A stretch of DNA of 64,000 bases from Chryseobacterium sp. W4I1 (lineage in GTDB: Bacteria > Bacteroidota > Bacteroidia > Flavobacteriales > Weeksellaceae), in NCBI RefSeq assembly GCF_030816115.1, contig NZ_JAUSXQ010000001.1:186001-250000 (forward strand), written 5' to 3'. The notes under the pieces are model-generated. The model ran no database searches. It worked only from the letters and a program-made list of their open reading frames with translations, and had not been told where the DNA came from. Below are positions 52,807 to 62,145 of the stretch, piece after piece. The stretch's first letter is position 1; each line of letters opens with the position of its first letter. The position numbers were made by a program, and so were the translations under genes.

Positions 52807-55800
52807 ATGAAAAAAATAGCTTTACTGACATTAATACTGAATGTCTTTTTATTTATAAATGCTCAAGTTATTGAAGGGTCTTCTTTTGTTCCAAAATATT
52901 ATCCACCAAGTCCTAACATTTCTTCATTGGGATCTTTTGGAATGTATCCAATGAATCTTGCAACAGGGCAGCCTAATATTGGAATATCATTATTTTCAAA
53001 TAGCAGTTACGGAAATGATGCTGATATTAATCTGAATTATAATATTTCTTCTGTAAAGCCAGATTTTCAAACTTCCTGGGTTGGATTAGGTTGGAATCTT
53101 TCTGTAGGAGGAGCTATTACCAGACTAGTTAATGGAGGAATTGATGAATGTTACTTGAGTAATTATACAGACCCAACAGTATTTTCCTATTATGATCATT
53201 ATTCAAGGTTAAATACATCAGATTGGTATAGTGATGCGAAATTAACTCAATATTATCAGTTCATGACGCCACTTTTTCCAGCGTATGATGAAGCCTATCC
53301 TTCACCGGATGAGTTTGCCTTCAATGTAAATGGGTTAAATGGAAGTTTTTTTAAAAATCATGAAGGAAAATGGATCGTAAAGGCTAATCAAAACTTGGAT
53401 ATAGATGTCAAAGAGGAGCTTAAGTCTGATTTTAGTTTTCTTGAAAATGGAGGTACTACGAACCAGGTGAATTGGTTTCTTAAAAGAATTATTTACGGAT
53501 TTGTATTGACCGATCAGATTGGAACAAAATATACCTTTGGTAAAGATCCAAAAGCTCTTGAAATCAATGGTATAGAAACTGTAGATACAGCATATAATCC
53601 TGCAATGTATGTAAAAAGTTGGTACTTGACTAAAATAGAATACCCAAGTGGAAAAAGTATTTCTTTTGAATACTCTAGTGATAATAGAGCAACCTATGTT
53701 GTACATAGTTCAGCATATTATTCTACCTACAAAACCCAGTCATCCTCAGTATCACAAAGTAATACTTCAGGGAATTTTAATTTACTCACCCTTGATAGAA
53801 GCTTTTATAAGTATTTAAGCAAAATAAAATTTGATAATAATGAAATCAGTTTTTATAAATCATACTCCAGTGCACTGGATTATAATACTGTAAATGTACC
53901 TTGGGGACAGCTCAATACAAACTATGAAATGATTCATTACCCAGGTAATTATAACAGCAGGAAACATTGGTATAAGCTGGATAGTATTGTAGTAAAATCA
54001 AATAATGTAAGAAATAATGCGGTCGTATTTAATTATGAGAATACACCAAGTTATAGATTGAGACTATTAAATGTTTCTATTGGTAAAAGTCAACAAACGA
54101 AGCAGCAATATTCTTTTGAGTATAATCCTTTAAGATTACCTGAGTTTAATGTCAATAAAACAGACCATTGGGGAAATTATAATAACAAAAATTTTGAAAC
54201 AAGTGTTCCTCAAGGCCCAAATTATACCTATTCAAAAGCACAGATGCTTACCTATCCTCAGTATAGAGAACCTGACTTTACTTATGGAACAGCAGAATTA
54301 TTGCAGAAAATTATTTATCCAACTAAGGGATACACTTTAATTGAATATGAACCTCACACTTATTCTAAACTTTTAAACAAAACTATTAATGGTTTTGATG
54401 TGAATATTACGGGAAATAAAATTGCTGGAGGTGCAAGAGTTAAAAAGATGACTATCAACGATAATATAAATAGTTACAGTAAGTCCTTTTTCTATGTTGA
54501 TGACTACCTTAATGGCTCCACCTCTTCTTCAGGAGTATTGGGAGGAATGCCTAATTATTATGATGAGGCTAATATTAATAATGGAAATTTAGAGTTCTGG
54601 AAACTATCCTCCTCATCATATATTCCTCTGAATTATACAAATGGAAATTATGTTACCTATTCTAAAGTCTATGAAAAATTAGAAAACGGAGCGATTACAG
54701 AACATGCTTTTTCTAATCAGGACAATGGTTTTAAGGATTTGAAATCGAATAACTATCAACTTATTCAGGGAAATATCGGATATGTAAATACATTTGAGCC
54801 GGCAAATATAAGTATTGTAAAGAATGCTTTAGATAAACTTGGCTATAATAATTTGGAGGTAGAGCGCGGTAAACCTTTGAATGAAAAATATTATGATAGC
54901 AATAAAAATTTACTCAGAGAAATTCAATATAACTATAATACAAATCCGTCAAGGTTAACAGACAAAATACGATCCATTAGTTATATAGCGGATGTATATG
55001 GTAAGCCTGTAGATATGACGATGTATGATATGATTGCCCAAATGCATATTGTTTCTAAAATGTCAGCCTATACTATATATTCTCACCATATTCCTCTTGT
55101 TTCTACAACGAATATTGAGTATTTTAATAATAATCCTGTTACATCATTATCTCAATATACGTATGGAACAACAAATCATCATCAGTTGTTAAATCAGAGA
55201 ACAACAATGTCAGATGGAATTGTTAAAGAAACAAATTATAGCTATGCTTACGAAAAAGATAACCAATTGATGATTTCTAAAAATATGGTGGGAATTCCTT
55301 TGCAAACAGTAACAAATAAAACAATTGGTCCTGTAAGTAAGATACTATCCAAAACAGAAACATTATATCCATTCAATCAATCAGAAGCAGATCAGAAAAC
55401 TTCTGGGTTGGTATTACCTTATTCTGTATTGTCTACTGATTTACAAAATAATATTTCTACTGAAGTTACATATGATAAATACGATAGTAAAGGTAATTTA
55501 CAGCAATATACCACAAAAGATGGAATTCCTGTGTCAATTATCTGGGGTTATGGCCAGACTCAGCCGATTGCAAAAATAGAAGGAGCGAAATTAATAGATA
55601 TTTCACAATCATTAATAGACTCTATTGTAGATGCTTCCAATACTGACGCTCCTGCAGCAGCTAATAATGATGAGACCTCGTTTTTATCAGTTTTTAATAC
55701 GTTCAGAAGCGCTTTGTCTAATTATCAGATTACGACTTATACTTATGATCCGCTAATTGGAGTAAGAAGCATCACTCCACCATCGGGCATCAGAGAGATT

Positions 55801-55914
55801 TATATTTATGATACCGCTAATCGACTGAAAGAAGTTAAACAAATGGATAAAGATGCTGCAGGAAATCTAGTATACAAAATTGTGAAAGAATACAAATACA
55901 ATTACAAAAACTAA
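52807..55914 (+). CDS. SpvB/TcB-like YD-repeat shell protein
   Basis: This 1035-residue exported protein has the signal MKKIALLTLILNVFLFINAQ. The N-terminal part has G-Y-G/G-L-G-W-N-L-S-V-G-G-A-I-T-R-L near residue 97, the signature of SpvB/insecticidal-toxin-complex B-type proteins. The rest is made of long YD-like beta repeats, ending with I-T-P-P-S-G-I-R-E-I-Y-I-Y-D-T-A-N-R-L-K and V-K-E-Y-K-Y-N-Y-K. No RHS core or toxin domain is present. It lies 5 nt upstream of the DUF6443 RHS gene, so the two look like the separated B and C halves of a Tc-type shell. A divergent relative lies at 62146. Confidence 0.8.
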   Translation: MKKIALLTLILNVFLFINAQVIEGSSFVPKYYPPSPNISSLGSFGMYPMNLATGQPNIGISLFSNSSYGNDADINLNYNISSVKPDFQTSWVGLGWNLSVGGAITRLVNGGIDECYLSNYTDPTVFSYYDHYSRLNTSDWYSDAKLTQYYQFMTPLFPAYDEAYPSPDEFAFNVNGLNGSFFKNHEGKWIVKANQNLDIDVKEELKSDFSFLENGGTTNQVNWFLKRIIYGFVLTDQIGTKYTFGKDPKALEINGIETVDTAYNPAMYVKSWYLTKIEYPSGKSISFEYSSDNRATYVVHSSAYYSTYKTQSSSVSQSNTSGNFNLLTLDRSFYKYLSKIKFDNNEISFYKSYSSALDYNTVNVPWGQLNTNYEMIHYPGNYNSRKHWYKLDSIVVKSNNVRNNAVVFNYENTPSYRLRLLNVSIGKSQQTKQQYSFEYNPLRLPEFNVNKTDHWGNYNNKNFETSVPQGPNYTYSKAQMLTYPQYREPDFTYGTAELLQKIIYPTKGYTLIEYEPHTYSKLLNKTINGFDVNITGNKIAGGARVKKMTINDNINSYSKSFFYVDDYLNGSTSSSGVLGGMPNYYDEANINNGNLEFWKLSSSSYIPLNYTNGNYVTYSKVYEKLENGAITEHAFSNQDNGFKDLKSNNYQLIQGNIGYVNTFEPANISIVKNALDKLGYNNLEVERGKPLNEKYYDSNKNLLREIQYNYNTNPSRLTDKIRSISYIADVYGKPVDMTMYDMIAQMHIVSKMSAYTIYSHHIPLVSTTNIEYFNNNPVTSLSQYTYGTTNHHQLLNQRTTMSDGIVKETNYSYAYEKDNQLMISKNMVGIPLQTVTNKTIGPVSKILSKTETLYPFNQSEADQKTSGLVLPYSVLSTDLQNNISTEVTYDKYDSKGNLQQYTTKDGIPVSIIWGYGQTQPIAKIEGAKLIDISQSLIDSIVDASNTDAPAAANNDETSFLSVFNTFRSALSNYQITTYTYDPLIGVRSITPPSGIREIYIYDTANRLKEVKQMDKDAAGNLVYKIVKEYKYNYKN

Positions 55915-55919
55915 AAACG

Positions 55920-58900
55920 ATGAAAAAGATAATTATTCCTATAGGCTTCTTGGTCATGAGTACTCTACAAGCACAGGTATCCAATACAGAAAACTATATC
56001 CAATCCAAAACCTATTTAGATTATAACGGAACCATACCTACTAAAACCTCCGAAACCGTTCAATATTTTGATGGACTCGGGAGACCAAAACAAATAGTCA
56101 ACGTAAAAGCATCACCTCTTGGAAGAGACGTCGTTACCCATATTGAATATGACCAGTTTGGGAGACAGGTAAATGACTACTTACCCGTTCCGCAATCTCA
56201 AACTTTGAATGGAGCGATTGTTCCTACCCCTCTGGCCAATGCTACCCAGCCCGGAATTTATGGATCAGAAAAGATCTATGCAGAAAAGATCTTGGAAAGT
56301 TCACCACTGGATAGAATTCAACAACAGATCCAGGTAGGTAACGACTGGACGGGAAAGCCCGTAAAATTTGATTATGATACCAATATAGCTGGTGAAGTAA
56401 AGAAATATATCGCTACTTCTGCGGGTGCCACTTCTTCCGGTGTAACATTATCAGGGACCTACGGAGCCAGCCAGCTGTATAAAAATACCATAACTGATGA
56501 AGACGGCAATAAAAGCATAGAATTTAAAAACGGACAGGGACAGGTATTATTGGTGAGGAAAGTGATAAGCAGTACAGAAAATGCAGACACTTACTATGTA
56601 TACAATGAATACAACCAACTGGCTTTTGTAATTCCACCTAAGGCCTCTGCTGTTACAGATCTCAGCACGGTACTCGGGAGCTTGTGCTATATGTACCGGT
56701 ATGACGGAAGAAACAGGCTGGTGCTTAAAAAACTTCCGGGAAAAGGCTGGGAATATATGGTTTATGATAAACAGGACCGCCTGATCATGACCCAGGACGT
56801 TGTAATGGGAGCCTCAAAACAGTGGCTGTTTACCAAATATGACCAGTTTGGAAGAGTAGCCTATACAGGAATATATACCAGTTCCCAGGCTTATGGTGTA
56901 GCAGGAAGAGCAGCAGAACAGGCCTTAGCAGATGCAAAAGGCAGTAACAATGTAACCAGAGCCTCTACTGCAGGATTCACCAACAGTGGATTGGATGTAT
57001 ATTATGATAATGGTTCTGCCAGTTATCCAAGTTCTGTCACTAAATTGTTAAGTGTCAACTATTACGACACCTACCCTGCTTACGGCTTCAATCCGGCTTT
57101 TCCTTCCACAATTCAGGGAGAGCCCGTTTTGACTCAAACCCCTTCAGCTGATGGGAGAAGCACCAAAGGATTACCAGTAATGAGTTTGGTTAAGAATATC
57201 GAAGATGACAGCTGGACAAAGAATTATACGTATTATGACACCAAAGGCAGGCCTGTTGGAAGCTATTCCATTAATCATTTGGGAGGATATACTCAAACAG
57301 AAGCTAAGCTTGATTTTTCAGGAGTTCCGCAAGAGACTTTTACCACCCATTTAAGAAGGCCAAATGAAGAAGGTATATCCATCAAAGAAAGATTTGTTTA
57401 TGATAATCAGAATAGATTATTAAAACATTACCATCAGGTTGACAACTGGACAGAACAGCTGTTAGCAGATAATTCCTATAACGAGCTATCCCAGTTATCC
57501 AATAAAAAAGTGGGTTCTGTAAGCGCAGGAGTCCCACTGCAAAGCATAGACTACGCCTACAATATCAGGGGCTGGATGACGGATATTAACAAAGACCAGA
57601 TGGCTGTTCCAAATTTAGGGGGGAAATTATTTTCTTATAAAATTAAGTACAATCAGAAGAATGGTCTCACCAATCCTGATCCTGTTTTATTTGCAGGAAA
57701 AGACGTAAAACCAAAGTATAACGGAAATATCGCAGAAATAGATTGGAGATCTGTCGAATCTCTGGGAGCAAACCCACCTACAGAACCCAAAAGATATGGT
57801 TATGCCTATGATAGTTTAAACAGATTAACGGCAGGATATTATCAGAATCCCAATAATTCAGGAAGTAAAGAAAATACAGAATCATTAGATTATGATTTAA
57901 ATGGGAATATTACAAATCTCTATAGAACATCTGTTATGGAGAACGGTAATACTACTGCTACTGTAATTGACAAACTCGCCTATACCTATGTGGGAAATCA
58001 AGCTGTAAAGATCAAGGATAACAGTAATAACAAAACGGGATATGAAGGCACCGCAGGTTATCCTATTGATTACGATTTGAATGGGAATATGAAAAGTATG
58101 ATAGATAAGCAGATTACAGGAATAAACTATAATTACTTAAACCTTCCTGATGTTTTGGATATTGACTTTGGCCAGATAACAACCCAAATAAAAACAAATT
58201 ATCGTGCTGATGGAATAAAACTAAGAAAAGAAAATGTAAAAACTTCTGTAGGAGTGGCAAGTACAACCTGGACTAAAGAAACGACAGATTATCTTGATGG
58301 TTTTCAATATCTAAACAAAACATCTTCGGATGGTGGAGCTATTGAAATGTTCTCTAGAGTTCCGATGGAAACAAAGCAAGCATTAGAAATGCAGGCATTT
58401 AGAATTAATCCTCCTATTGATATTGACCCAACTCCTATAGATCCGATTATTGTAAATCCTCATAACCCTGAATTGCAATTCTTTCCAACAGCAGAAGGAT
58501 TTTATGATTATCAAAGAAAAATGTATATTTACCAGTATAAAGATCATTTAGGTAATGTGCGGGTAAGCTATGCAAGAAGTAATACCACAGGATTGCTTGA
58601 AATTACAGATGCCAATGATTACTATCCATTTGGAATGAATCATTTAAAGACAGGAAATGCTATTTTTGGCGCTGGAAAGTATCAGAATTACAAGTACAAC
58701 GGCAAGGAACTTCAAGAGACTGGGATGTATGATTATGGTGCAAGAATGTATATGGCGGATATTGGAAGATGGGGTGTGGTAGATCCGCTGGCGGAGAAAT
58801 TCTTTGATTTTAGTAATTACAACTATGTTCTAAATAATCCAACAAAATTTGTCGATAAAGATGGAATGGATGTTTATTTATTAAATGAAAATGGAAAATT

Positions 58901-59552
58901 TATACTTGCAAAAAAACAAGCAGGAGATGACTTAGTTTATGGCTACGATAGTAAAACCGGAAAACTCAATGATAATAATGGAGATAAAAAAGGAGACTAT
59001 AAGGATGGGATAAGAATAAAAACTAAAGGTTTGGTTGGACAGTTGCAATATTACAGAGATGGTAATAAAGATGATGATAAGTATGGCTATGAAGGATACC
59101 ATCAATCTATAAAAGAATATAATTCTCAAGTGGAAGATGATATGTTTAACTTATTTAATTATACAGCTAATAATGCAAAAAATGTTGAATTCTCACTTAT
59201 AGATTTTAATTTAGGTGATAAGAGATATATGGCCTTACAAACATATAATGATACGGGACAGTCTCCTGGACCATCACAAATTGGGGTTGATAAAGGAGTA
59301 AATGCCTTTTATCATAACCATCCCTTTTCATCAAAATATAGTGAAAGTTATACAGAAAAAAATGCAATGGGGGTAAGAGAGAATGGTCAGTACTATGGGA
59401 GTGGTGGAGATTATGGAAATGCGGTTAAGTATAAAACAAGTTACCCAAATTATGTGTTTTTCCCAAAATCAACTAATCTTTATAATGTGACTAAAACAGG
59501 AGTTTATTTTATACAAAAAATTAATAACAATAGTAAAAATTTAAAAAAATGA
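55920..59552 (+). CDS. DUF6443 RHS-core protein with C-terminal JAMM-like domain
   Basis: This 1210-residue exported protein has the signal MKKIIIPIGFLVMSTLQAQ. The N-terminal DUF6443 region shows Y-F-D-G-L-G-R-P-K-Q near residue 48. Many YD repeats follow, then the RHS core with Y-K-D-H-L-G-N-V-R-V-S-Y-A near 870 and Y-N-G-K-E-L-Q-E-T-G-M-Y-D-Y-G-A-R-M near 924, ending at F-V-D-K-D-G-M-D near 980. The variable C-terminal region (about 985-1210) has Glu1090, H1132-N-H1134 and S1161-G-G-D1164, a JAMM-like E...HxH...SxxD set. I infer a peptidase/isopeptidase-type toxin tip. The stop overlaps the next gene by 4 nt (ATGA). Confidence 0.85.
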   Translation: MKKIIIPIGFLVMSTLQAQVSNTENYIQSKTYLDYNGTIPTKTSETVQYFDGLGRPKQIVNVKASPLGRDVVTHIEYDQFGRQVNDYLPVPQSQTLNGAIVPTPLANATQPGIYGSEKIYAEKILESSPLDRIQQQIQVGNDWTGKPVKFDYDTNIAGEVKKYIATSAGATSSGVTLSGTYGASQLYKNTITDEDGNKSIEFKNGQGQVLLVRKVISSTENADTYYVYNEYNQLAFVIPPKASAVTDLSTVLGSLCYMYRYDGRNRLVLKKLPGKGWEYMVYDKQDRLIMTQDVVMGASKQWLFTKYDQFGRVAYTGIYTSSQAYGVAGRAAEQALADAKGSNNVTRASTAGFTNSGLDVYYDNGSASYPSSVTKLLSVNYYDTYPAYGFNPAFPSTIQGEPVLTQTPSADGRSTKGLPVMSLVKNIEDDSWTKNYTYYDTKGRPVGSYSINHLGGYTQTEAKLDFSGVPQETFTTHLRRPNEEGISIKERFVYDNQNRLLKHYHQVDNWTEQLLADNSYNELSQLSNKKVGSVSAGVPLQSIDYAYNIRGWMTDINKDQMAVPNLGGKLFSYKIKYNQKNGLTNPDPVLFAGKDVKPKYNGNIAEIDWRSVESLGANPPTEPKRYGYAYDSLNRLTAGYYQNPNNSGSKENTESLDYDLNGNITNLYRTSVMENGNTTATVIDKLAYTYVGNQAVKIKDNSNNKTGYEGTAGYPIDYDLNGNMKSMIDKQITGINYNYLNLPDVLDIDFGQITTQIKTNYRADGIKLRKENVKTSVGVASTTWTKETTDYLDGFQYLNKTSSDGGAIEMFSRVPMETKQALEMQAFRINPPIDIDPTPIDPIIVNPHNPELQFFPTAEGFYDYQRKMYIYQYKDHLGNVRVSYARSNTTGLLEITDANDYYPFGMNHLKTGNAIFGAGKYQNYKYNGKELQETGMYDYGARMYMADIGRWGVVDPLAEKFFDFSNYNYVLNNPTKFVDKDGMDVYLLNENGKFILAKKQAGDDLVYGYDSKTGKLNDNNGDKKGDYKDGIRIKTKGLVGQLQYYRDGNKDDDKYGYEGYHQSIKEYNSQVEDDMFNLFNYTANNAKNVEFSLIDFNLGDKRYMALQTYNDTGQSPGPSQIGVDKGVNAFYHNHPFSSKYSESYTEKNAMGVRENGQYYGSGGDYGNAVKYKTSYPNYVFFPKSTNLYNVTKTGVYFIQKINNNSKNLKK

Positions 59553-59995
59553 AAACAATTTTTACGTGCTTGATTTTTCTTTTGTTATTGATAAATTGTA
59601 AAAAAGAAAATAAAAATTCTTTTTTCAATGAAAACTTGACAAGAGAGATATTAAGATATCAGAAAAAAAATCAAATTCCAACCAAAAGTTTATATAAACT
59701 ATTTATATACGAAATTTCTTTTTCGAAACAAAAAGATACAATACTTACAATAACAGTGAATCCTACAGGAATTCAATCAAAAAATAGTTATGGTATTTAT
59801 AAGAACAAAACTCTTAAACCATCTTATGTGATTGACAACCAAGGTTTAGGAAAAAAATTTATAAAGCTTTATAAAAGAGATAATATAGAAAACTATATTT
59901 TAAAAGGTCTCCCACCCAATATTGATGTAATTTATCCTGTTTATAAATATAATGTAAAAGATGATAAATTGATTCTTATTGATTCACTAAGATAA
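59549..59995 (+). CDS. Small lipoprotein, candidate immunity protein
   Basis: This 148-residue lipoprotein has a signal with L-L-I-N-C-K-K, so Cys is the acylation site. The mature part is lysine-rich and mixed alpha/beta (L-Y-K-L-F-I-Y-E-I-S-F-S-K, then T-I-L-T-I-T-V-N-P-T-G). No family is recognised. Its ATG lies within the stop of the RHS toxin-like gene (ATGA overlap), the classical position of an immunity gene in polymorphic toxin loci. A lipoprotein immunity would fit a toxin encountered in the periplasm. Confidence 0.7.
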   Translation: MKTIFTCLIFLLLLINCKKENKNSFFNENLTREILRYQKKNQIPTKSLYKLFIYEISFSKQKDTILTITVNPTGIQSKNSYGIYKNKTLKPSYVIDNQGLGKKFIKLYKRDNIENYILKGLPPNIDVIYPVYKYNVKDDKLILIDSLR

Positions 59996-60010
59996 TTACA
60001 TTAAAAGTAG

Positions 60011-60178
60011 ACAAGAGTATCCTATGCTCCCGTACGATTAAATTGTGTGGCAGATACCAAAAACAACAAGTATAAGAGCAAGAAACTACAGGAGACTGGA
60101 ATTGTTAATAAAGAAGATGAGAATCACTTATTCCAATATAGAAATACATATGTACCAGAACCGGTTCCGGATAACTGA
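60011..60178 (+). pseudogene. Decayed RHS-core fragment
   Basis: A 55-codon open frame without a start reads T-R-V-S-Y-A, then N-N-K-Y-K-S-K-K-L-Q-E-T-G-I, and continues as an unrelated tail to a TGA. The same order of blocks (V-R-V-S-Y-A, then Y-K-Y-N-G-K-E-L-Q-E-T-G-M) occurs in the core of the RHS protein at 55920. It therefore looks like the remnant of an alternative RHS tail that has lost its front and most of the core. Confidence 0.65.
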
Positions 60179-60189
60179 GAATTAAATAA

Positions 60190-60220
60190 TTCAAGCCACT
60201 CATTGAGTGGCTTGAATTTT
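60190..60220 (+). terminator. Terminator after the RHS remnant
   Basis: A near-perfect palindrome TTCAAGCCACTCA / TGAGTGGCTTGAA is followed by T4. It ends the first cassette. Confidence 0.8.
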
Positions 60221-60408
60221 ACATAATCGGTTGCAGTTTAGTTTGTTTTAGGAGAGCATTAGGGATAGGGAAATCATGTTGTCCATGGTATCTTTCGGCA
60301 TTGACTATCTGTATATCTCAAGCAACACAGTGCCTTCAGTAGATTTTAAAATAGGTTTTGTGCTTCAAGCCAAGAAAAATATTAAAATCAAAAAAACAAT
60401 TTATAACA

Positions 60409-60423
60409 CGACGTATTCTGTCG
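60409..60423. promoter_or_regulatory. Small hairpin in leader of cassette 2
   Basis: The inverted repeat CGAC / GTCG encloses GTATTCT. It parallels the hairpin at 51070-51086 upstream of the first cassette. Confidence 0.4.
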
Positions 60424-60479
60424 CTTTACAACAATATTTTCGCATTATAAAAAAAGCAAGTGATAAAAAAACACTAATT

Positions 60480-62144
60480 AGTGATAAAATTTATATTAAA
60501 TCTCATTAAAGAGATTTGTTTGTGTGTTAAAAAATGTTAAATTCGCAAGCCATTATAAAACTAAAATTAACTCAAATACACGAACATATGAAGAAATTCT
60601 ACTCCGTTGCATATATTCTATGCACGGTTCTGGGGCTGTCTGCCCAGGAAGTTTTATGGCAGAAAGATATCAAATCCTCTACACAGGATTTTCTAAGCCA
60701 GATTACGACAACAATCGATCAGCAATATTTAATTACCGGAAGCTCAATCCAGTCTTCTAAGATTCAGGAAGGAAATAAACAGAATAACGGCTATGACTTC
60801 CATGTGGTAAAACTCAACCAACAAGGAGAAGAAGTCTGGGAAAAATACTTTTCAGGACAGAACCATGATTACCTGTCAGCTTCAGTAGCTACCCAGGAAG
60901 GAGGATTTCTTCTCGCCGGAACTTCCTATTCCGGAAAAGGGTTAGATAAAAAAGAAGATTCCAAAGGTGGATCGGACATTTGGTTGATTCGACTTAATGA
61001 ATTCGGGGATGAATTATGGCAGAAAACACTCGGAACCTCTTCCGATGAAGAAGCAAGATCTGTTATTCAAACAACTGATCTTGGATTCTTTGTAGCCGGA
61101 AACATCCAGAACTCAGCTAAAGGGTATGGCTCCAAAGATGTTTTGATAGTAAAACTCGATAAAAACGGGAAAGAACTTTCTCAATCTGTTTTAGGTGGAA
61201 AAGGCTTGGATGAAGTAGAGAAAATGATTCCTACGAAAGATGGAGGAGCTTTGTTGGGAATTTATTCCAGAAGCAATATTGGAGGATCAAAAAAGACCGA
61301 AAATTATGGTGAAGGAGATTACTATATCATCAAGCTGGGTAAAGAAGGAAAAGTAGAATGGGAAAAGAATTTTGGCGGAAAAGGAGATGATCATATCAGA
61401 ACACTGGCATTGACATCAGCAGGCTATTTGATTGGTGGCGAATCCAGGTCTGAAAGATCAGGAAATAAAACAGCAGGCATTGAAGAAGGAACAGATCTAT
61501 GGCTGATTTCATTGAACGAAAGAGGGGAAGAAATCTGGCAGAAATCCCACAATTTTGGGAGCCGGGATATTCTGATGGGGACAAGTGTTATTCAGAGCCA
61601 GGATCGGGGAGCCAAGAACCAAGATGTGACCAAAGGAATTTTATTGGGAGGTTATACCCAGGCAGAAGGAAGAATTGAGACTGATGATGAAACCTTCTGG
61701 ATGCTTTATTTAAATCAAGATGGCAATGAACAGTGGAGAAAGCATGTTAAGGGAGAATCTAGAAAAAGAGAAGAAAGACTTTCCGATATTAAGCTAAACA
61801 GAGATGGTTCTATTATTCTGGCAGGAACCAGCGCCGAAGAACTCGGGAAAGAAAACTGGAAGATTGTGAAGCTTGGAGATAAACAACTTGATCAGTTGAT
61901 CGAAAAACAGGATATTAAAATCTATCCAAACCCGGTCTCAGATTATGCTTATGTAGAAATAGGTTTTGATTTTAAAGAGGCTGATATTATGCTGTATGAT
62001 ATGGGTGGAAGACAGCTTCTGGCTTTGAAAACTAAGAATAACGTGACGAAGATTAATACCCAGAATTTGATTCAGGGAGCTTATCTGGTGACGATAAAGA
62101 CGGATACTAACAAAACGGCTAATGCCAAATTAATAAAGAAATAG
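60480..62144 (+). repeat. Duplicated block, copy 2 (leader plus T9SS lead gene)
   Basis: This block has the same length (1665 bp) as 51137-52801 and starts with AGTGATAAAATTT. Leader and coding sequence stay collinear without indels. Confidence 0.9.
60588..62144 (+). CDS. T9SS type A sorting domain propeller-like protein (lead gene, copy 2)
   Basis: This 518-residue paralogue of the protein at 51245 has the same signal peptide, repeats and C-terminal type A sorting domain. By my count about 35 residues differ, many in the N-terminal signal and around 227-270 and 350-400. Several are conservative. The preserved frame and sorting domain suggest it is functional. It lies 1 nt before the start of a second shell gene, mirroring cassette 1, and should have the same route to the cell surface. 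Confidence 0.88.
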   Translation: MKKFYSVAYILCTVLGLSAQEVLWQKDIKSSTQDFLSQITTTIDQQYLITGSSIQSSKIQEGNKQNNGYDFHVVKLNQQGEEVWEKYFSGQNHDYLSASVATQEGGFLLAGTSYSGKGLDKKEDSKGGSDIWLIRLNEFGDELWQKTLGTSSDEEARSVIQTTDLGFFVAGNIQNSAKGYGSKDVLIVKLDKNGKELSQSVLGGKGLDEVEKMIPTKDGGALLGIYSRSNIGGSKKTENYGEGDYYIIKLGKEGKVEWEKNFGGKGDDHIRTLALTSAGYLIGGESRSERSGNKTAGIEEGTDLWLISLNERGEEIWQKSHNFGSRDILMGTSVIQSQDRGAKNQDVTKGILLGGYTQAEGRIETDDETFWMLYLNQDGNEQWRKHVKGESRKREERLSDIKLNRDGSIILAGTSAEELGKENWKIVKLGDKQLDQLIEKQDIKIYPNPVSDYAYVEIGFDFKEADIMLYDMGGRQLLALKTKNNVTKINTQNLIQGAYLVTIKTDTNKTANAKLIKK

Positions 62145-62145
62145 C

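Larger units (their letters stand above)
60179..60523. other. Spacer between RHS remnant and second lead gene
   Basis: This spacer holds a terminator (60190-60220), a hairpin resembling that before copy 1 (60409-60423), and the start of the duplicated leader at 60480. A 77-codon frame (60276-60509) is open but shows no protein-like features. Confidence 0.5.

Noticed and set aside
51245..59552. Idea that the RHS or shell proteins themselves carry T9SS sorting domains
   Set aside because: Neither ends in the Y-P-N-P...type A pattern nor in a type B domain; only the lead proteins do.
60276..60509. 77-codon open frame in the spacer between the RHS remnant and the second lead gene
   Set aside because: No recognisable domain, odd composition, and its 3' part overlaps the duplicated leader, which is non-coding before copy 1.
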